The notes: generated from the letters alone by a model not told the origin. A DNA stretch of 64,000 nucleotides from Vibrio sp. RE88 (GCF_013113835.1 NZ_VTYQ01000001.1:310001-374000), one strand, 5' to 3'; shown: positions 1 to 8,713, counted from the first letter of the stretch. A program made the numbers and translations.

Positions 1-42
1 CAGAGCGCTCGGTGTCGGTTTCTGACTCACTCAGTTAAACAA

Positions 43-70
43 AAAAGGGCCACATCAACGTGGCCCTTTT
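43..70. terminator. Bidirectional intrinsic terminator
   Basis: An 11-bp perfect stem (43-53 with 60-70) with a 6-nt loop is flanked by an A-run on one side and a T-run on the other. It can therefore terminate the leftward EamA gene and any rightward transcript entering from the left edge. Confidence 0.85.
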
Positions 71-87
71 CAATCGGTTTCATTTAC

Positions 88-987
88 TCAGCTTGATTTA
101 CACTGTGCTGGCGACGGCTTGTTTTGTCTCAGCGCCAGTATTGCCTGTGGCAGAAGCGACATCACAATCATGCCGATCATCAAGCTGTACTGGAATGGGC
201 TAAAGGATTCACCCAGCAGCACCAATCCCGTTAAGATGCCTGCAATTGGGTTGGCAATACCACCAAAGGTAAAGTCCACCACCGTCATGCGTTGCAGCAG
301 CCACACGTACATGCCGTATCCCAATGCCGTGTTAAGACCAACCACCCACAATAAACCTAAGCCATTACGTAGCGAGAAATTCCCAAGTGCGTTGCTGTAT
401 TGCGCCGGATCCACAACCGCCTGAAATCCTGCGGCGACAGACAAAATCGCGCCACCGAGAATCAGCTGCCATGTCAGCACTGTCCACCAGTGCATGCGGT
501 TGCCCAATGACTTGGTCAGAGAACTACCAGCAACAATACACATGATGGCAGCCAGCATGGCACCCAACCCAATCGGGTCGAGGCTGATGGAGCCTGGAGA
601 GAACAACATCCACGCCAAACCGACCAGTGCTGCACCGCTGACCGCCTGAATGTAGTTGGGACGGTTTTTGTTAACCACCCAGTTATACACCATGGCAAAC
701 ACGGGTACCGACACCATACCGACGCCTGAAATTGCCGAAGGCAGTGTTAATGCCATAACAAAAATCAGACCGAAGAAGGTCGCAATGTTAATCAGTCCAA
801 GACTGAAGAGAATCTGCCAGTCTCCTTTTTTCGGCAGAGACGGCTTAATCATCAGTAACAATAGTCCGGCAGGCAATGCTCGAATGGCTCCAAGTAGCAG
901 AGGAGGCCAGTCAGTCAAACTATATTGTGTCACTGCGTATGTTGTACCCCAGAAGAAGGCGGGGATCATAGCCAGTAATATATTCAT
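88..987 (-). CDS. EamA/DMT-family inner-membrane exporter
   Basis: This 299-residue, almost wholly hydrophobic protein has the two EamA halves (about residues 3-135 and 145-285) expected of the ten-helix drug/metabolite transporter superfamily. It opens with the typical PAFFWGTTYAVTQ stretch. Family members export amino acids, metabolites or drugs; the substrate cannot be read from the sequence. It is divergent from a MarR-type regulator 120 bp away. Two matching palindromes lie in the gap, one only 8 bp upstream of its start codon, so MarR repression is likely. The ATG at 987 is kept because the first helix begins at once. Confidence 0.85.
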   Translation of the reverse strand: MNILLAMIPAFFWGTTYAVTQYSLTDWPPLLLGAIRALPAGLLLLMIKPSLPKKGDWQILFSLGLINIATFFGLIFVMALTLPSAISGVGMVSVPVFAMVYNWVVNKNRPNYIQAVSGAALVGLAWMLFSPGSISLDPIGLGAMLAAIMCIVAGSSLTKSLGNRMHWWTVLTWQLILGGAILSVAAGFQAVVDPAQYSNALGNFSLRNGLGLLWVVGLNTALGYGMYVWLLQRMTVVDFTFGGIANPIAGILTGLVLLGESFSPFQYSLMIGMIVMSLLPQAILALRQNKPSPAQCKSS

Positions 988-994
988 AATCTTT

Positions 995-1012
995 TATCTT
1001 TACGTTAAGATA
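995..1012. promoter_or_regulatory. Candidate MarR operator, copy 1
   Basis: Palindrome TATCTT-N6-AAGATA with spacer TACGTT. It matches copy 2 at 1053-1070 in all but one spacer base. It sits immediately upstream of the EamA start codon, so binding there would block that gene. Confidence 0.65.
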
Positions 1013-1052
1013 TTTTTGCGTGAATGTACGCCTAAAAGTTCTGTTTGTAAAG

Positions 1053-1070
1053 TATCTTTATGTTAAGATA
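1053..1070. promoter_or_regulatory. Candidate MarR operator, copy 2
   Basis: Palindrome TATCTT-N6-AAGATA with spacer TATGTT. The arms extend to AGTATCTT/AAGATACT at 1051-1072. It lies 37 bp upstream of the MarR start, a good position for autoregulation. Confidence 0.65.
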
Positions 1071-1107
1071 CTTCGAAACGTCATTTTCTTAGTGGAGAAA
1101 TCTGTTC

Positions 1108-1590
1108 ATGGACGCTATAGATAGAGTGGTCGATCAATGGGCAAAGGAAAAGCCCGAATTAGATACTGAACCCATGGCCATCATGGGCAGGCTGCTCAGA
1201 ATTGCCAAATATATGGAAACGGAAGTCACGCAATTGCATAAGCGTTATGACTTAAAGCTGGGTGAGTTTGATGTACTGGCGACCTTACGCCGCAGTGGCT
1301 CACCATTCCGCCTGACCCCTTCTGAATTAATTGATTCAATGATGCTGACTTCTGGTGCGATGACCAATCGTCTGGATAAATTAGAGTCTAAAAGCCTGAT
1401 TGTGCGTGAGCACAGTAAAGAAGACCGACGCAGTGTCACTGTGCAACTGACGGATGAAGGTTTTACCTTGATTGATAAAATCATTGAAGAGCATGCTGAA
1501 GTGCAGCAAAAACTGGTAAAAGGCATGAACTCGAACCAGAAGCACCAGATTAATCAGATCCTCAAAGGTTGGCAGACTCAGTTCGAATAA
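1108..1590 (+). CDS. MarR-family transcriptional regulator
   Basis: A 160-residue protein with the MarR layout: an N-terminal dimerisation helix, then a winged helix-turn-helix at about residues 50-115. The latter contains LTPSELIDSMMLTSGAMTNRLDKLE and the wing DRRSVTVQLTDEG, where the R-R pair contacts the minor groove. MarR proteins are usually ligand-relieved repressors of neighbouring efflux genes. The divergent EamA exporter and the two palindromes between the genes make this the obvious local regulator. The inducer is unknown. Confidence 0.9.
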   Translation: MDAIDRVVDQWAKEKPELDTEPMAIMGRLLRIAKYMETEVTQLHKRYDLKLGEFDVLATLRRSGSPFRLTPSELIDSMMLTSGAMTNRLDKLESKSLIVREHSKEDRRSVTVQLTDEGFTLIDKIIEEHAEVQQKLVKGMNSNQKHQINQILKGWQTQFE

Positions 1591-1600
1591 CCTCAAATCA

Positions 1601-1638
1601 TGACCCGATGGGCGCTACAGTTGGCGCCCATCGGGTCA
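1601..1638. terminator. Strong hairpin between convergent genes
   Basis: A perfect 15-bp GC-rich stem (1601-1615 with 1624-1638) and an 8-nt loop lie between the convergent ends of the MarR gene and the cytochrome operon. There is no long T-run, so it may act as a two-way structural terminator. Confidence 0.7.
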
Positions 1639-1651
1639 GTCTTACCTAACT

Positions 1652-2131
1652 TTACTTATCTTGTTGACTGTCAGAACTTTCTTTATCCGCCTGACGGTAA
1701 TCTTTGCTTTTATCGTAAAGATCGAGCGGCTCTAACGTGCTATAGAAGGCGGCGACGTTCTGCATGTCCTGATCGGACAAAGATTTAACCACCGACTGCA
1801 TATACAGATCCTGACGCTTATCTGTTTTGAACTCGCGTAGCTGCTTAAGGATATAATTCGCCTTTTGCCCTTTGATGTTCGGGTATGACTGGACGAAAGG
1901 GATGATTTTGTCGCCATGGCACTGGCTACAGAGGTTGGTCACCAAGCTCTCTCCCGCCGCGATATCGATGATAGCCTCAGATGGCTGCTCAGCATCGGAT
2001 GGTTTCTCGACCGACAGTGCGTCTGATGGTTGTGTCGGAGCTGCTGGCTCCTCTGAACAAGCAGACAGTACTGCGATGCAGAGCGCAGATACACCTGTCA
2101 GGCAAAGCGCGTGAAACATTGAGCGTGTCAT
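1652..2131 (-). CDS. c-type cytochrome lipoprotein (sulfite dehydrogenase operon)
   Basis: A 159-residue protein. It has a lipoprotein signal peptide ending in the lipobox LSAC (about residue 25), a Pro/Ser/Glu-rich linker, and one class I cytochrome c domain. The haem site is CSQCH (about residue 68), with a candidate Met axial ligand in the later DLYMQSVVKSL stretch. It should be anchored to a membrane and face the periplasm. It is the last gene of the operon and its start overlaps the previous stop by four bases (ATGA). The likely role is passing electrons from the sulfite-oxidising enzyme to the respiratory chain. The partner assignment rests on context. Confidence 0.85.
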   Translation of the reverse strand: MTRSMFHALCLTGVSALCIAVLSACSEEPAAPTQPSDALSVEKPSDAEQPSEAIIDIAAGESLVTNLCSQCHGDKIIPFVQSYPNIKGQKANYILKQLREFKTDKRQDLYMQSVVKSLSDQDMQNVAAFYSTLEPLDLYDKSKDYRQADKESSDSQQDK

Positions 2132-2541
2132 TGCGTTTCTCCCCGCATTGGCGGCATCAAAGCACTTTCAATCGGCTTACGGCGATACTTGTTCATATCG
2201 ATGCCCTTGTCCTGATAATAGGTACTGAGGTAGTCGAGTACCGGATCCCAAGTGTCTGACAGATCCCACAGCCCTTGCGTGTCCACCATCCACTGAATCG
2301 TTTCTCGCCATTGCTCCTTATCACCGCTGTTCTGAGCCACAATAAGACTCGTGTGGCAGGCGTTACATTGACCATTCACCAACTCCCACCCCGGTGCCAT
2401 GATCAGCCCAGAAGCTTTATCGACACCGTATTTCTGCTCCGGTGTCAGCTTGGCTTCGTCTTCCGCTTGCACACTGAGTGCAGATAATGCCAGCAGTGAG
2501 GCGATAAACATCGCACGAGATTTACCTGTGGACCTTTTCAT
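2128..2541 (-). CDS. Periplasmic c-type cytochrome subunit (sulfite dehydrogenase operon)
   Basis: Starting at the ATG at 2541 gives a 137-residue protein with a Sec signal peptide (SLLALSALSVQA) and one CNACH haem site. I prefer this start because it overlaps the upstream TGA as TGATG; an in-frame start 10 codons earlier would lie inside the upstream gene. The downstream sequence (WMVDTQGLWDL, then YLSTYYQDKG) resembles the small monohaem subunit paired with SorA/SorT-type sulfite dehydrogenases. It is the probable direct electron acceptor of the Mo subunit encoded just upstream. Confidence 0.8.
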   Translation of the reverse strand: MKRSTGKSRAMFIASLLALSALSVQAEDEAKLTPEQKYGVDKASGLIMAPGWELVNGQCNACHTSLIVAQNSGDKEQWRETIQWMVDTQGLWDLSDTWDPVLDYLSTYYQDKGIDMNKYRRKPIESALMPPMRGETQ

Positions 2542-3767
2542 CACGACACCCTGATGGCAATGCGATGACAACCGTTGAACAGATAACCTTTAGGGTTCCA
2601 TTGCGGCTGGACGACGGGCTGGCTGTCGCCTTCGCTGTCCGTTGCTTTAGCCCAGATCTCATAGTAACCCGCCATTGGCAGTTCCAAATCGGCTTGCCAT
2701 TGTTGCCATGCGCCTTTGTTGACGGGTTTCTCCAGTTTAGCGTTATGCCATGTCGTGCCATAGTCATAGCTCACCTGAAGCTTCTCCACGCTCCTCATGC
2801 CTGCCCAGGCATGGCCGCTGACAGTGACGGTTTTACCCAGAGCAAACTCAGTGCCGCTTTTAGGTGAGGTGATCAGTGATTTGACGATCATCTCCTCGAT
2901 AATGCGAAAGTCTTTGTTTTCGACCTTTTCTCCGGGAGCGATCGGGTATTTTGGTACCTGATAAGCTGGGGCCGCCATTTTGTGGCCATCGTGGATTTGG
3001 TTGCGGATGCTGATCCCAGTGGCGCACTTTTGTGAGACGGAAGCTGGTCGGCCCGCAAAGACGACGCGTAGCGGGTAACCATGCAAATAAGGAATTGGCT
3101 CGCCGTTCATGGCCCACGCGATCAGTGCGTTGTCGTTCATCGCGGCTTTGATAGGCACGCCACGCGAGATGGCTTCGCCTTTGCCGCTCAAGTGTTTGTC
3201 AAAGCCATGGTTGCCCGTGTAGACCGCATCATCTTTGATACCACAGTCTTTGAGCACATCACTAAGCAGTACGCCTGTCCATTCTGCGCAGTACACGCCA
3301 GCGTTATTCCACTGATTACCCTTGGTGCTAGGGTAGAAGTTATTGCGGCTGTTACCGCCGCACTCCAATACCAGACTTTGGGTGTGATGTTTGAATTTAG
3401 ATTTGAGCTCAGCAATGGTGTATGTCTTGCTTTGCTTGACCGACTCTCCCTCCACTTCAAATGTCCAGGTCTCTGGGTTGATTTGAGAAAAATCCGGCAT
3501 TTGGCCATTCCAACGCACAAAAGGCACTCCTGCTGGTGTGACAGGAGGCGCGAGCATGCTTTCTGGCGGATAAGCATTGAGCGGATTCGTGTTGAGTACC
3601 GTGTAGTAATCCGGCAGATCTTCCGCTTTGGCCCACGTCAGTGCGCTGATATCCAAAACCGCAACGTTTTCCGGTCGATTAGCAGCAAACACCCAAGATA
3701 CAGGTAACGCAGATACGGCGGTGGCGGAAAGGGCCGCCTTGAGAAATTGTCTTCTATCTAAACTCAT
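2541..3767 (-). CDS. Molybdopterin-dependent sulfite dehydrogenase catalytic subunit (SorA/SorT/SoxC type)
   Basis: A 408-residue protein of the sulfite oxidase family. It begins with a twin-arginine signal (DRRQFLKA), so it is exported folded with its cofactor. The molybdopterin domain spans about residues 85-270. The conserved cysteine that binds Mo lies in LVLECGGNSRNNF, and HGYPLRVV follows in the usual place. A C-terminal Mo-co dimerisation domain (about 290-405) follows, with VSYDYGTTWHNA. It oxidises sulfite to sulfate in the periplasm and passes electrons to cytochrome c. Three monohaem cytochromes in the same operon support a dehydrogenase rather than a methionine sulfoxide reductase (MsrP), which has no such partners. 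Confidence 0.88.
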   Translation of the reverse strand: MSLDRRQFLKAALSATAVSALPVSWVFAANRPENVAVLDISALTWAKAEDLPDYYTVLNTNPLNAYPPESMLAPPVTPAGVPFVRWNGQMPDFSQINPETWTFEVEGESVKQSKTYTIAELKSKFKHHTQSLVLECGGNSRNNFYPSTKGNQWNNAGVYCAEWTGVLLSDVLKDCGIKDDAVYTGNHGFDKHLSGKGEAISRGVPIKAAMNDNALIAWAMNGEPIPYLHGYPLRVVFAGRPASVSQKCATGISIRNQIHDGHKMAAPAYQVPKYPIAPGEKVENKDFRIIEEMIVKSLITSPKSGTEFALGKTVTVSGHAWAGMRSVEKLQVSYDYGTTWHNAKLEKPVNKGAWQQWQADLELPMAGYYEIWAKATDSEGDSQPVVQPQWNPKGYLFNGCHRIAIRVS

Positions 3768-3771
3768 GGGG

Positions 3772-4068
3772 TTACTCTTGATGGTTCAGGGTGTAAAAGT
3801 AATCGGCCAGCTTTTCGATATCCTCTTCAGACAGTAACTGGGCGACTTTGGTCATGGTGGCATCCTGACGCTGGCCGTTTTTGAAGTCGGAGAGCTGTTT
3901 GGTCAGGTAGAGCTTGTTCTGCCATTTCAGGTTAGGGATAGAAGGAAACGCAGTGTTGTTGTCACTGCCGTGGCAAGCGATACACATGTTTGCGAGTTTT
4001 TGGTAATCGTCGGCGGCCCCAAAGACAGGCAGCGAACAAAAGATCAGGGCAAGAATGGACTTTCGCAA
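3772..4068 (-). CDS. Small periplasmic cytochrome c, first gene of the sulfite dehydrogenase operon
   Basis: A 98-residue class I cytochrome with an 18-residue signal peptide ending near VFGAA. It has one CIACH haem site at about residue 32 and a C-terminal helix LADYFYTLNH. The DATMTKVAQLLSEEDI segment supplies the likely Met ligand. It is only 4 bp upstream of the Mo subunit gene and leads the operon. It resembles small diffusible cytochromes that shuttle electrons to a terminal oxidase. Confidence 0.85.
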   Translation of the reverse strand: MRKSILALIFCSLPVFGAADDYQKLANMCIACHGSDNNTAFPSIPNLKWQNKLYLTKQLSDFKNGQRQDATMTKVAQLLSEEDIEKLADYFYTLNHQE

Positions 4069-4164
4069 AACGTCTCCTTAGCTTTAGGCTGATAAAGCAG
4101 GCTGGCTGATTAAAAATCACGCGCATTAGAACGAGTTTTTGCGATCAATAAAATTCAAATAAAT

Positions 4165-4178
4165 TTAACCTAGGTTAA
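4165..4178. promoter_or_regulatory. Perfect palindrome upstream of the sulfite dehydrogenase operon
   Basis: TTAACCTAGGTTAA is a perfect 14-bp palindrome about 97 bp upstream of the first cytochrome start, in an AT-rich gap. It could be an operator for this operon; the regulator is not identifiable here. The rest of the 311-bp gap (4069-4379) shows no open frame. Confidence 0.4.
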
Positions 4179-4350
4179 CTAATATTTAACCCAGTAACGA
4201 AATCAATGTCTGGTAACTTACTGATAGATAATGAGTATTTTAATCTATCAAAGATAAACTTTGTTGATGGTGGTAAGTATCTGAAATGCATTTAGAAACT
4301 GAAATCAGCGTGTTTCGACCATGGGTAAGAGTTGCCGAAAGTGTGAATAG

Positions 4351-4372
4351 AGCCCCTACTAAAATAGGGGCT
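4351..4372. terminator. Hairpin after the CocE-like gene
   Basis: An 8-bp stem AGCCCCTA/TAGGGGCT with a 6-nt loop lies just beyond the stop codon of the leftward hydrolase gene. The T-tract is weak on both sides. Confidence 0.6.
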
Positions 4373-4379
4373 TAGTTTT

Positions 4380-6194
4380 CTAGCTAGGGAGTATCTCCAA
4401 GGTCAACATAGATGCATGGCTTTGGCTACAGTGAATGGTGTTTTTGGCCACTTGTTTGGTATACGCCTCACCTTCGGCTTCACCGCTGTTGGGGTTGACG
4501 TCAAACTTAGGGAAATTGCTGCTGGCAATGTCCAATCGCAGTTTGTGTCCCTGCGCGAAGCAATTCTGAGTGGCAAACGCTTCAACCTCAACTTCGTAAA
4601 TCACTCCACGGCGAAGCTGCTCTGGCTGTTGCCAGCTTTTGTGGTAGCGACAACGAAAGATGCCATCGGAGATGTTCATCGCGAAGCCTTGCGGGTAGTC
4701 CTCGCTTGGCGGATAAACGTCCACCAGTTTGATGGTGAAATCCGTATCCGGTGCGTCGGATTCAATAAACAGTTTCGCCGATACTTTTCCTGACACAACC
4801 AAATCTTCAGCGAGTGGTTCGGTCTCAAACACCAACACATCCGAACGTGCGGCAAGGGGGAGATGGTTGCCTTTGGTACCGTAAAAGCGAGCATCTTCAC
4901 GTTGATCGTACGCACCACCTTCAAACACTGGCTTACCCGAGGTTAACGCACCGCCAATAGTGGGGACTGGGTTGCTCGGATCGGCCAGATAGCTGATGTG
5001 ATCGTCTGTGACCGGTGCTTGCTGGGTCAGCTGGCCCTGTCGGTGCAGATACCAGTTCTGAGCTTCGGTGTTTTTCATTGGCCAGCGATCACTGCTTAGC
5101 CACTGGCCTCCGTGCTTGAGCCTGCCCAGTTGGTTTTTTTCACCTGAGCCGCCGCCCATTTGGAACACCTGCACGTTGGCAAACGTATGGCTGTCATCAA
5201 TGAGCAGCCAGCGCTGGAACCACTTCACGCGAAAATCCAACCAGTTGCTGTCAATGTTGTCGTCAAATGAGGCGTCCTGACCGAACTCTACGTCACCGCT
5301 ATGTGTGGTATTTCGGTCTCCATGTAGCCACGGGCCCATGATCAGTGCAGTCTGGGAGCGATTCTTTTCTCTCAGCACCGTGTAGTTTTCCAGCGTACTT
5401 TTAACGTATACGTCGTACCAGCTCGACATGAGCAACACCGGAATATCAGCAATGTTCTGATAGCTATCAAGCGCGTAGATGCCGGACTTTTTCCAGAAAT
5501 CACTGAAACTGCCCTGTTTCCATTGCTCAAGCAAATACGCTTCATATTCAGGCACATGGCGTAATGGCGACTGTCCGGCTTTCCACGGTAAGTACTTAAA
5601 CCACTCGCGAATGTCTTCCTGCTCCAGCGCTTTTTTCGCCACAGGATCTTGCTCGGCCTTGGGGCTCACCAGTGCTTGGCGATAGGCCCATGTCGCCTGC
5701 TTGAGCTCAAACGCTCCTCCCTGACGAATACCGCACTGATAGGCGTTGGAGAAACCGCCTGAATCCAGCACCATACTGGCTAGCCCCGGAGGATTGAGAC
5801 ACGCCAGTGCCAGTTGAGTGTGGGCGGCGTAAGACAGCCCCATGGTACCTATTTTTCCATTGCACCAAGACTGCTCAACTAGCCATGCACACGTATCGTA
5901 GCCATCTTCCGCTTCGTTGATGTACTTGGTAAAGGTGCCGCTGGACTGATAACGTCCGCGACAGTCCTGAAAGACACACACAAAACCTTTATCAACGAAC
6001 GCCTGCGCCATTTCTTCTCGTGAGACCTTATGCCCTTGCAACGTGACTTCAGAACGAGAAGGCGCCGTTTTGTCGTAAGGCGTTCGCTCCATCACCACGG
6101 GCCACGGGCCTTCACCGTTGGTTGGAAAGTAAATATCGGTCGCGAGTGTTTCTCCGTCTCGCGTACGGATTTTGACATCTGTTACTGCTTTCAT
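4380..6194 (-). CDS. CocE/NonD-family alpha/beta hydrolase
   Basis: A 604-residue protein with the two-part CocE/X-Pro dipeptidyl-peptidase layout. The alpha/beta-hydrolase domain starts at residue 1. Its nucleophile serine is in GTMGLSYAAHTQ (about residue 120), with acid and base residues later (LLMSSWYDVYV and GPWLHGDRN). A C-terminal jelly-roll domain (about 370-600) contains VSGKVSAKLFIESDAPDTDF. Members include cocaine esterase, glutaryl-7-ACA acylase and X-Pro peptidases, so the reaction is hydrolysis of an ester or amide, most likely in the cytoplasm (no signal peptide). It lies 9 bp downstream of a YfcC-type transporter gene, suggesting the transporter imports its substrate or exports its product. 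Confidence 0.85.
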   Translation of the reverse strand: MKAVTDVKIRTRDGETLATDIYFPTNGEGPWPVVMERTPYDKTAPSRSEVTLQGHKVSREEMAQAFVDKGFVCVFQDCRGRYQSSGTFTKYINEAEDGYDTCAWLVEQSWCNGKIGTMGLSYAAHTQLALACLNPPGLASMVLDSGGFSNAYQCGIRQGGAFELKQATWAYRQALVSPKAEQDPVAKKALEQEDIREWFKYLPWKAGQSPLRHVPEYEAYLLEQWKQGSFSDFWKKSGIYALDSYQNIADIPVLLMSSWYDVYVKSTLENYTVLREKNRSQTALIMGPWLHGDRNTTHSGDVEFGQDASFDDNIDSNWLDFRVKWFQRWLLIDDSHTFANVQVFQMGGGSGEKNQLGRLKHGGQWLSSDRWPMKNTEAQNWYLHRQGQLTQQAPVTDDHISYLADPSNPVPTIGGALTSGKPVFEGGAYDQREDARFYGTKGNHLPLAARSDVLVFETEPLAEDLVVSGKVSAKLFIESDAPDTDFTIKLVDVYPPSEDYPQGFAMNISDGIFRCRYHKSWQQPEQLRRGVIYEVEVEAFATQNCFAQGHKLRLDIASSNFPKFDVNPNSGEAEGEAYTKQVAKNTIHCSQSHASMLTLEILPS

Positions 6195-6203
6195 GAGATG
6201 TCC

Positions 6204-7622
6204 TTAGGGGTAAACGTGTAGGCTGATGGATAGGAATACCAGAGCACACGCAATGGTGATGAGGAAGAATGGGAAGATGTATCTCGCCCATTGCCCCCAT
6301 CCGACTTGCGCCGTCGCAAGGAAGATCAGTAGTCCGCTGGAAGTCGGTGTAATGATGTTTGTCGCCCCGTTACCCATCAGGAAGGCCAGTACCGTGGTAT
6401 GTGGGTCGACACCGGAAAGCTGTCCGAGTGGGCCAAGGATTGGCATGGTGACGGCGGCTTGCCCAGAGGTGGATGGAATCGCCACGTCGATGACCAACTG
6501 AGAGAAGAACATGCCATAAGCGGCAAGCGTTGGTTGGCCTTCACCGATGACTCCGGCTAAGTGGTAGATGATGGTATCCAGCACTTTACCTTGTGCAAGG
6601 ACAATGGCGACAGAGGTGGCGAGCCCGATCAATACGCCTGCTATGAGAACCTTTTTCATACCGCTGATGAAAGCGTTGATGGTGTCATTGGCTGACAAGC
6701 CACCGATGACTGCGAAAATCACACCAAGCGAGATGTAATAGGCTGATAACTCGTTGTATTTCCACTTCCACGTTTGTGAAGCATAGACCAGAAAAGCGAT
6801 GCCCAGTCCAAGAACCGTCAGTACAAGCGTATGGCGAACCGGCAGAGGTTTGTTGTCCCATTGTGCGACGATTTCCGTTGTGCGCGCTTCTTTGCGAATA
6901 CTGTGTAGCACGTACGCCACACCGATGATCATCAGTACCACGTAAACGAAAATACGCATCCCCATACCGCTGAATATCGGCACATCAACCAGTGGCTGAG
7001 CGACGGATAGGGCATAAGGGTTAGTGATCGAGGCTAAGTAACCGACTTTAACCGGAATGGTGACAATCGCCAGACCGATAATTTTTGACAGCCCCAGTCT
7101 TGTTGCCATGGCAACGACCATAGGTATCACGAGCAAGAACTCCTTCGCCATCCCCATGAAGGTACTGCCCATGGAAAACACCACCATCAGGATCGGTACC
7201 AATAAGTAGACGTTACCGCGGGTGGCAGAAAGTGTGCGCTCAAGGCCTGTTTCAATGGCGCCCACTTTGTCGAGTACGCCAAACATGCCGCCGATAAACA
7301 GCACCATGAAAATCATGCCAGCTTGTTTGGTGATGGCTTGAGGAATACTGACTAACGCATCAAGCAAACTGACGGTTTGAGCTTCGCCTTCTTGAGGGTA
7401 AATACCAATCAGGTTGAGTGGGGAGACGTCTTTTTCCAGCACTTGGTAGGTGCCGGGAATGATCAGTTTGCCGTTACGTTCAAACTGTCCGGAATCGAAA
7501 AAATAGGTCATCAGTACTGCTACCACAACGACAGACAGCAGGATGATTACAGGGTTTAAGTTACCTTTCTTCTTGGGTTGTTCAGTAACATTTTGTTGAG
7601 CTGGTGATATCGCTTCACTCAC
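6204..7622 (-). CDS. YfcC-family membrane transporter (ion transporter superfamily)
   Basis: The protein has about a dozen membrane helices and matches the YfcC/DcuC-like group; VIPSTSGQAAVTMPI and the FLMGNGATNIITPTSSG re-entrant motif are typical. Members are proposed to move amino acids, peptides or C4-dicarboxylates. I place the start at the GTG at 7622 because GGAG lies 8 bp before it. Another in-frame GTG at 7643 would add seven residues (479 in total) but has a weaker ribosome site. It sits in an apparent operon with the CocE-like hydrolase and is divergent from a LysR regulator. Confidence 0.82.
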   Translation of the reverse strand: MSEAISPAQQNVTEQPKKKGNLNPVIILLSVVVVAVLMTYFFDSGQFERNGKLIIPGTYQVLEKDVSPLNLIGIYPQEGEAQTVSLLDALVSIPQAITKQAGMIFMVLFIGGMFGVLDKVGAIETGLERTLSATRGNVYLLVPILMVVFSMGSTFMGMAKEFLLVIPMVVAMATRLGLSKIIGLAIVTIPVKVGYLASITNPYALSVAQPLVDVPIFSGMGMRIFVYVVLMIIGVAYVLHSIRKEARTTEIVAQWDNKPLPVRHTLVLTVLGLGIAFLVYASQTWKWKYNELSAYYISLGVIFAVIGGLSANDTINAFISGMKKVLIAGVLIGLATSVAIVLAQGKVLDTIIYHLAGVIGEGQPTLAAYGMFFSQLVIDVAIPSTSGQAAVTMPILGPLGQLSGVDPHTTVLAFLMGNGATNIITPTSSGLLIFLATAQVGWGQWARYIFPFFLITIACALVFLSISLHVYP

Positions 7623-7752
7623 TTTAAATCTCCATTTCGTCACATTCTATCCTACAACATTTCTGCAACATATTTTTTTGTGTTAGGGTTTTCAATTCAA
7701 TGACAATTAGTCATAGATGTATGACACAAGTGACTTGTTTAAATGGAACCAG

Positions 7753-8673
7753 ATGAATATAACGGCGAAACAACTTCGGGCGCTTAAAGCCATCAGCCAA
7801 GCTGGGACAACCAGTCTGGCGGCAGAGCAGTTGAACTTATCTCAATCTGGTGTGAGTCGAATGTTGGCTCAGCTGGAAAAGGAGCTTGATCTGGATCTCT
7901 TTGAACGAGACAGAGGACGATTGAAAATTAAGCCCGAATCGCTCAATTTGTTATCAAACGCACTGCACGTTTTAGAGGGTATGGAACAGCTCCAGAGTCA
8001 GGCGTCGGAAATCAAAAGGGGACGCAAAGCGAAGCAAGTATTCAAGATTGCGATGCCTTATACCTTTGCCAAGTCACTGGCCCCCAAACTTATCAAGCAG
8101 CTGGTGGCGCTATTTCCTGACGTGTCGGTTGAATTGTTTTCAAGCCATTATCAGTCGATTGAAGAAAGCGTCTATTCCGGTCAGGCCGATGTTGGGTTTA
8201 CCCGCATCAGCAATCATTCTAAGTTTCGCTCCACGGCACTGGATTCAGGGATTGCGATGTGTGTGTTTCCCGAGGGCCACGAGTTCGAGGCATTCCACTC
8301 TGTTAATGCTGACAACTTGCGCGATCAGAAACTGGTCATGATCGGACGTAAGAGCAGTACTCGTCATGATGTGATGAACTGGTTTACTCGCAGTAATCTA
8401 TTTCCGGAAATCGTTGTTGAAGCGCACTCTGTCGATGTCGCCTGTTCACTGGTGGCGGAAGGGATTGGCGTGTCGATTGCCAACAGCACCATGCTCAAAG
8501 GGATGGACAATCACAAGATTCGAGCACTGCCTATCTTGGACTTGCCTCGCTATCAGTACGGCGTGATCCAGCGGCCTGATGACATTGCTAATGAGCGCAA
8601 ACAGCCTGTTATTGATGCGTTTTCGGATTTACTTCAGGAAATGTTGACAGAACTGCCCGTGTTGGGCCGTTAA
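7753..8673 (+). CDS. LysR-family transcriptional regulator
   Basis: A protein of about 306 residues with an N-terminal winged helix-turn-helix (AEQLNLSQSGVSRMLAQLEKEL) and a periplasmic-binding-protein-like effector domain (about 90-295). The ATG at 7753 gives the standard opening MNITAKQLRALKAISQ; an earlier ATG at 7717 has no ribosome site. It is divergent from the YfcC-CocE pair, the usual arrangement for a LysR activator of a catabolic operon. The co-inducer is unknown. Confidence 0.88.
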   Translation: MNITAKQLRALKAISQAGTTSLAAEQLNLSQSGVSRMLAQLEKELDLDLFERDRGRLKIKPESLNLLSNALHVLEGMEQLQSQASEIKRGRKAKQVFKIAMPYTFAKSLAPKLIKQLVALFPDVSVELFSSHYQSIEESVYSGQADVGFTRISNHSKFRSTALDSGIAMCVFPEGHEFEAFHSVNADNLRDQKLVMIGRKSSTRHDVMNWFTRSNLFPEIVVEAHSVDVACSLVAEGIGVSIANSTMLKGMDNHKIRALPILDLPRYQYGVIQRPDDIANERKQPVIDAFSDLLQEMLTELPVLGR

Positions 8674-8682
8674 CTGTAATAA

Positions 8683-8704
8683 AAAAGCGGCCGGAGCCGC
8701 TTTT
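8683..8704. terminator. Bidirectional intrinsic terminator
   Basis: The stem AAAAGCGGC/GCCGCTTTT with a CGGA loop lies between the convergent LysR and glcG-like genes. The A- and T-runs allow termination in both directions. Confidence 0.88.
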
Positions 8705-8713
8705 GATGAAGGG

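Noticed and set aside
3081-3707. Long rightward frame opposite the sulfite dehydrogenase gene
   Set aside because: It is an antisense shadow of a clear Mo-enzyme gene, with no ribosome site and no protein family features.
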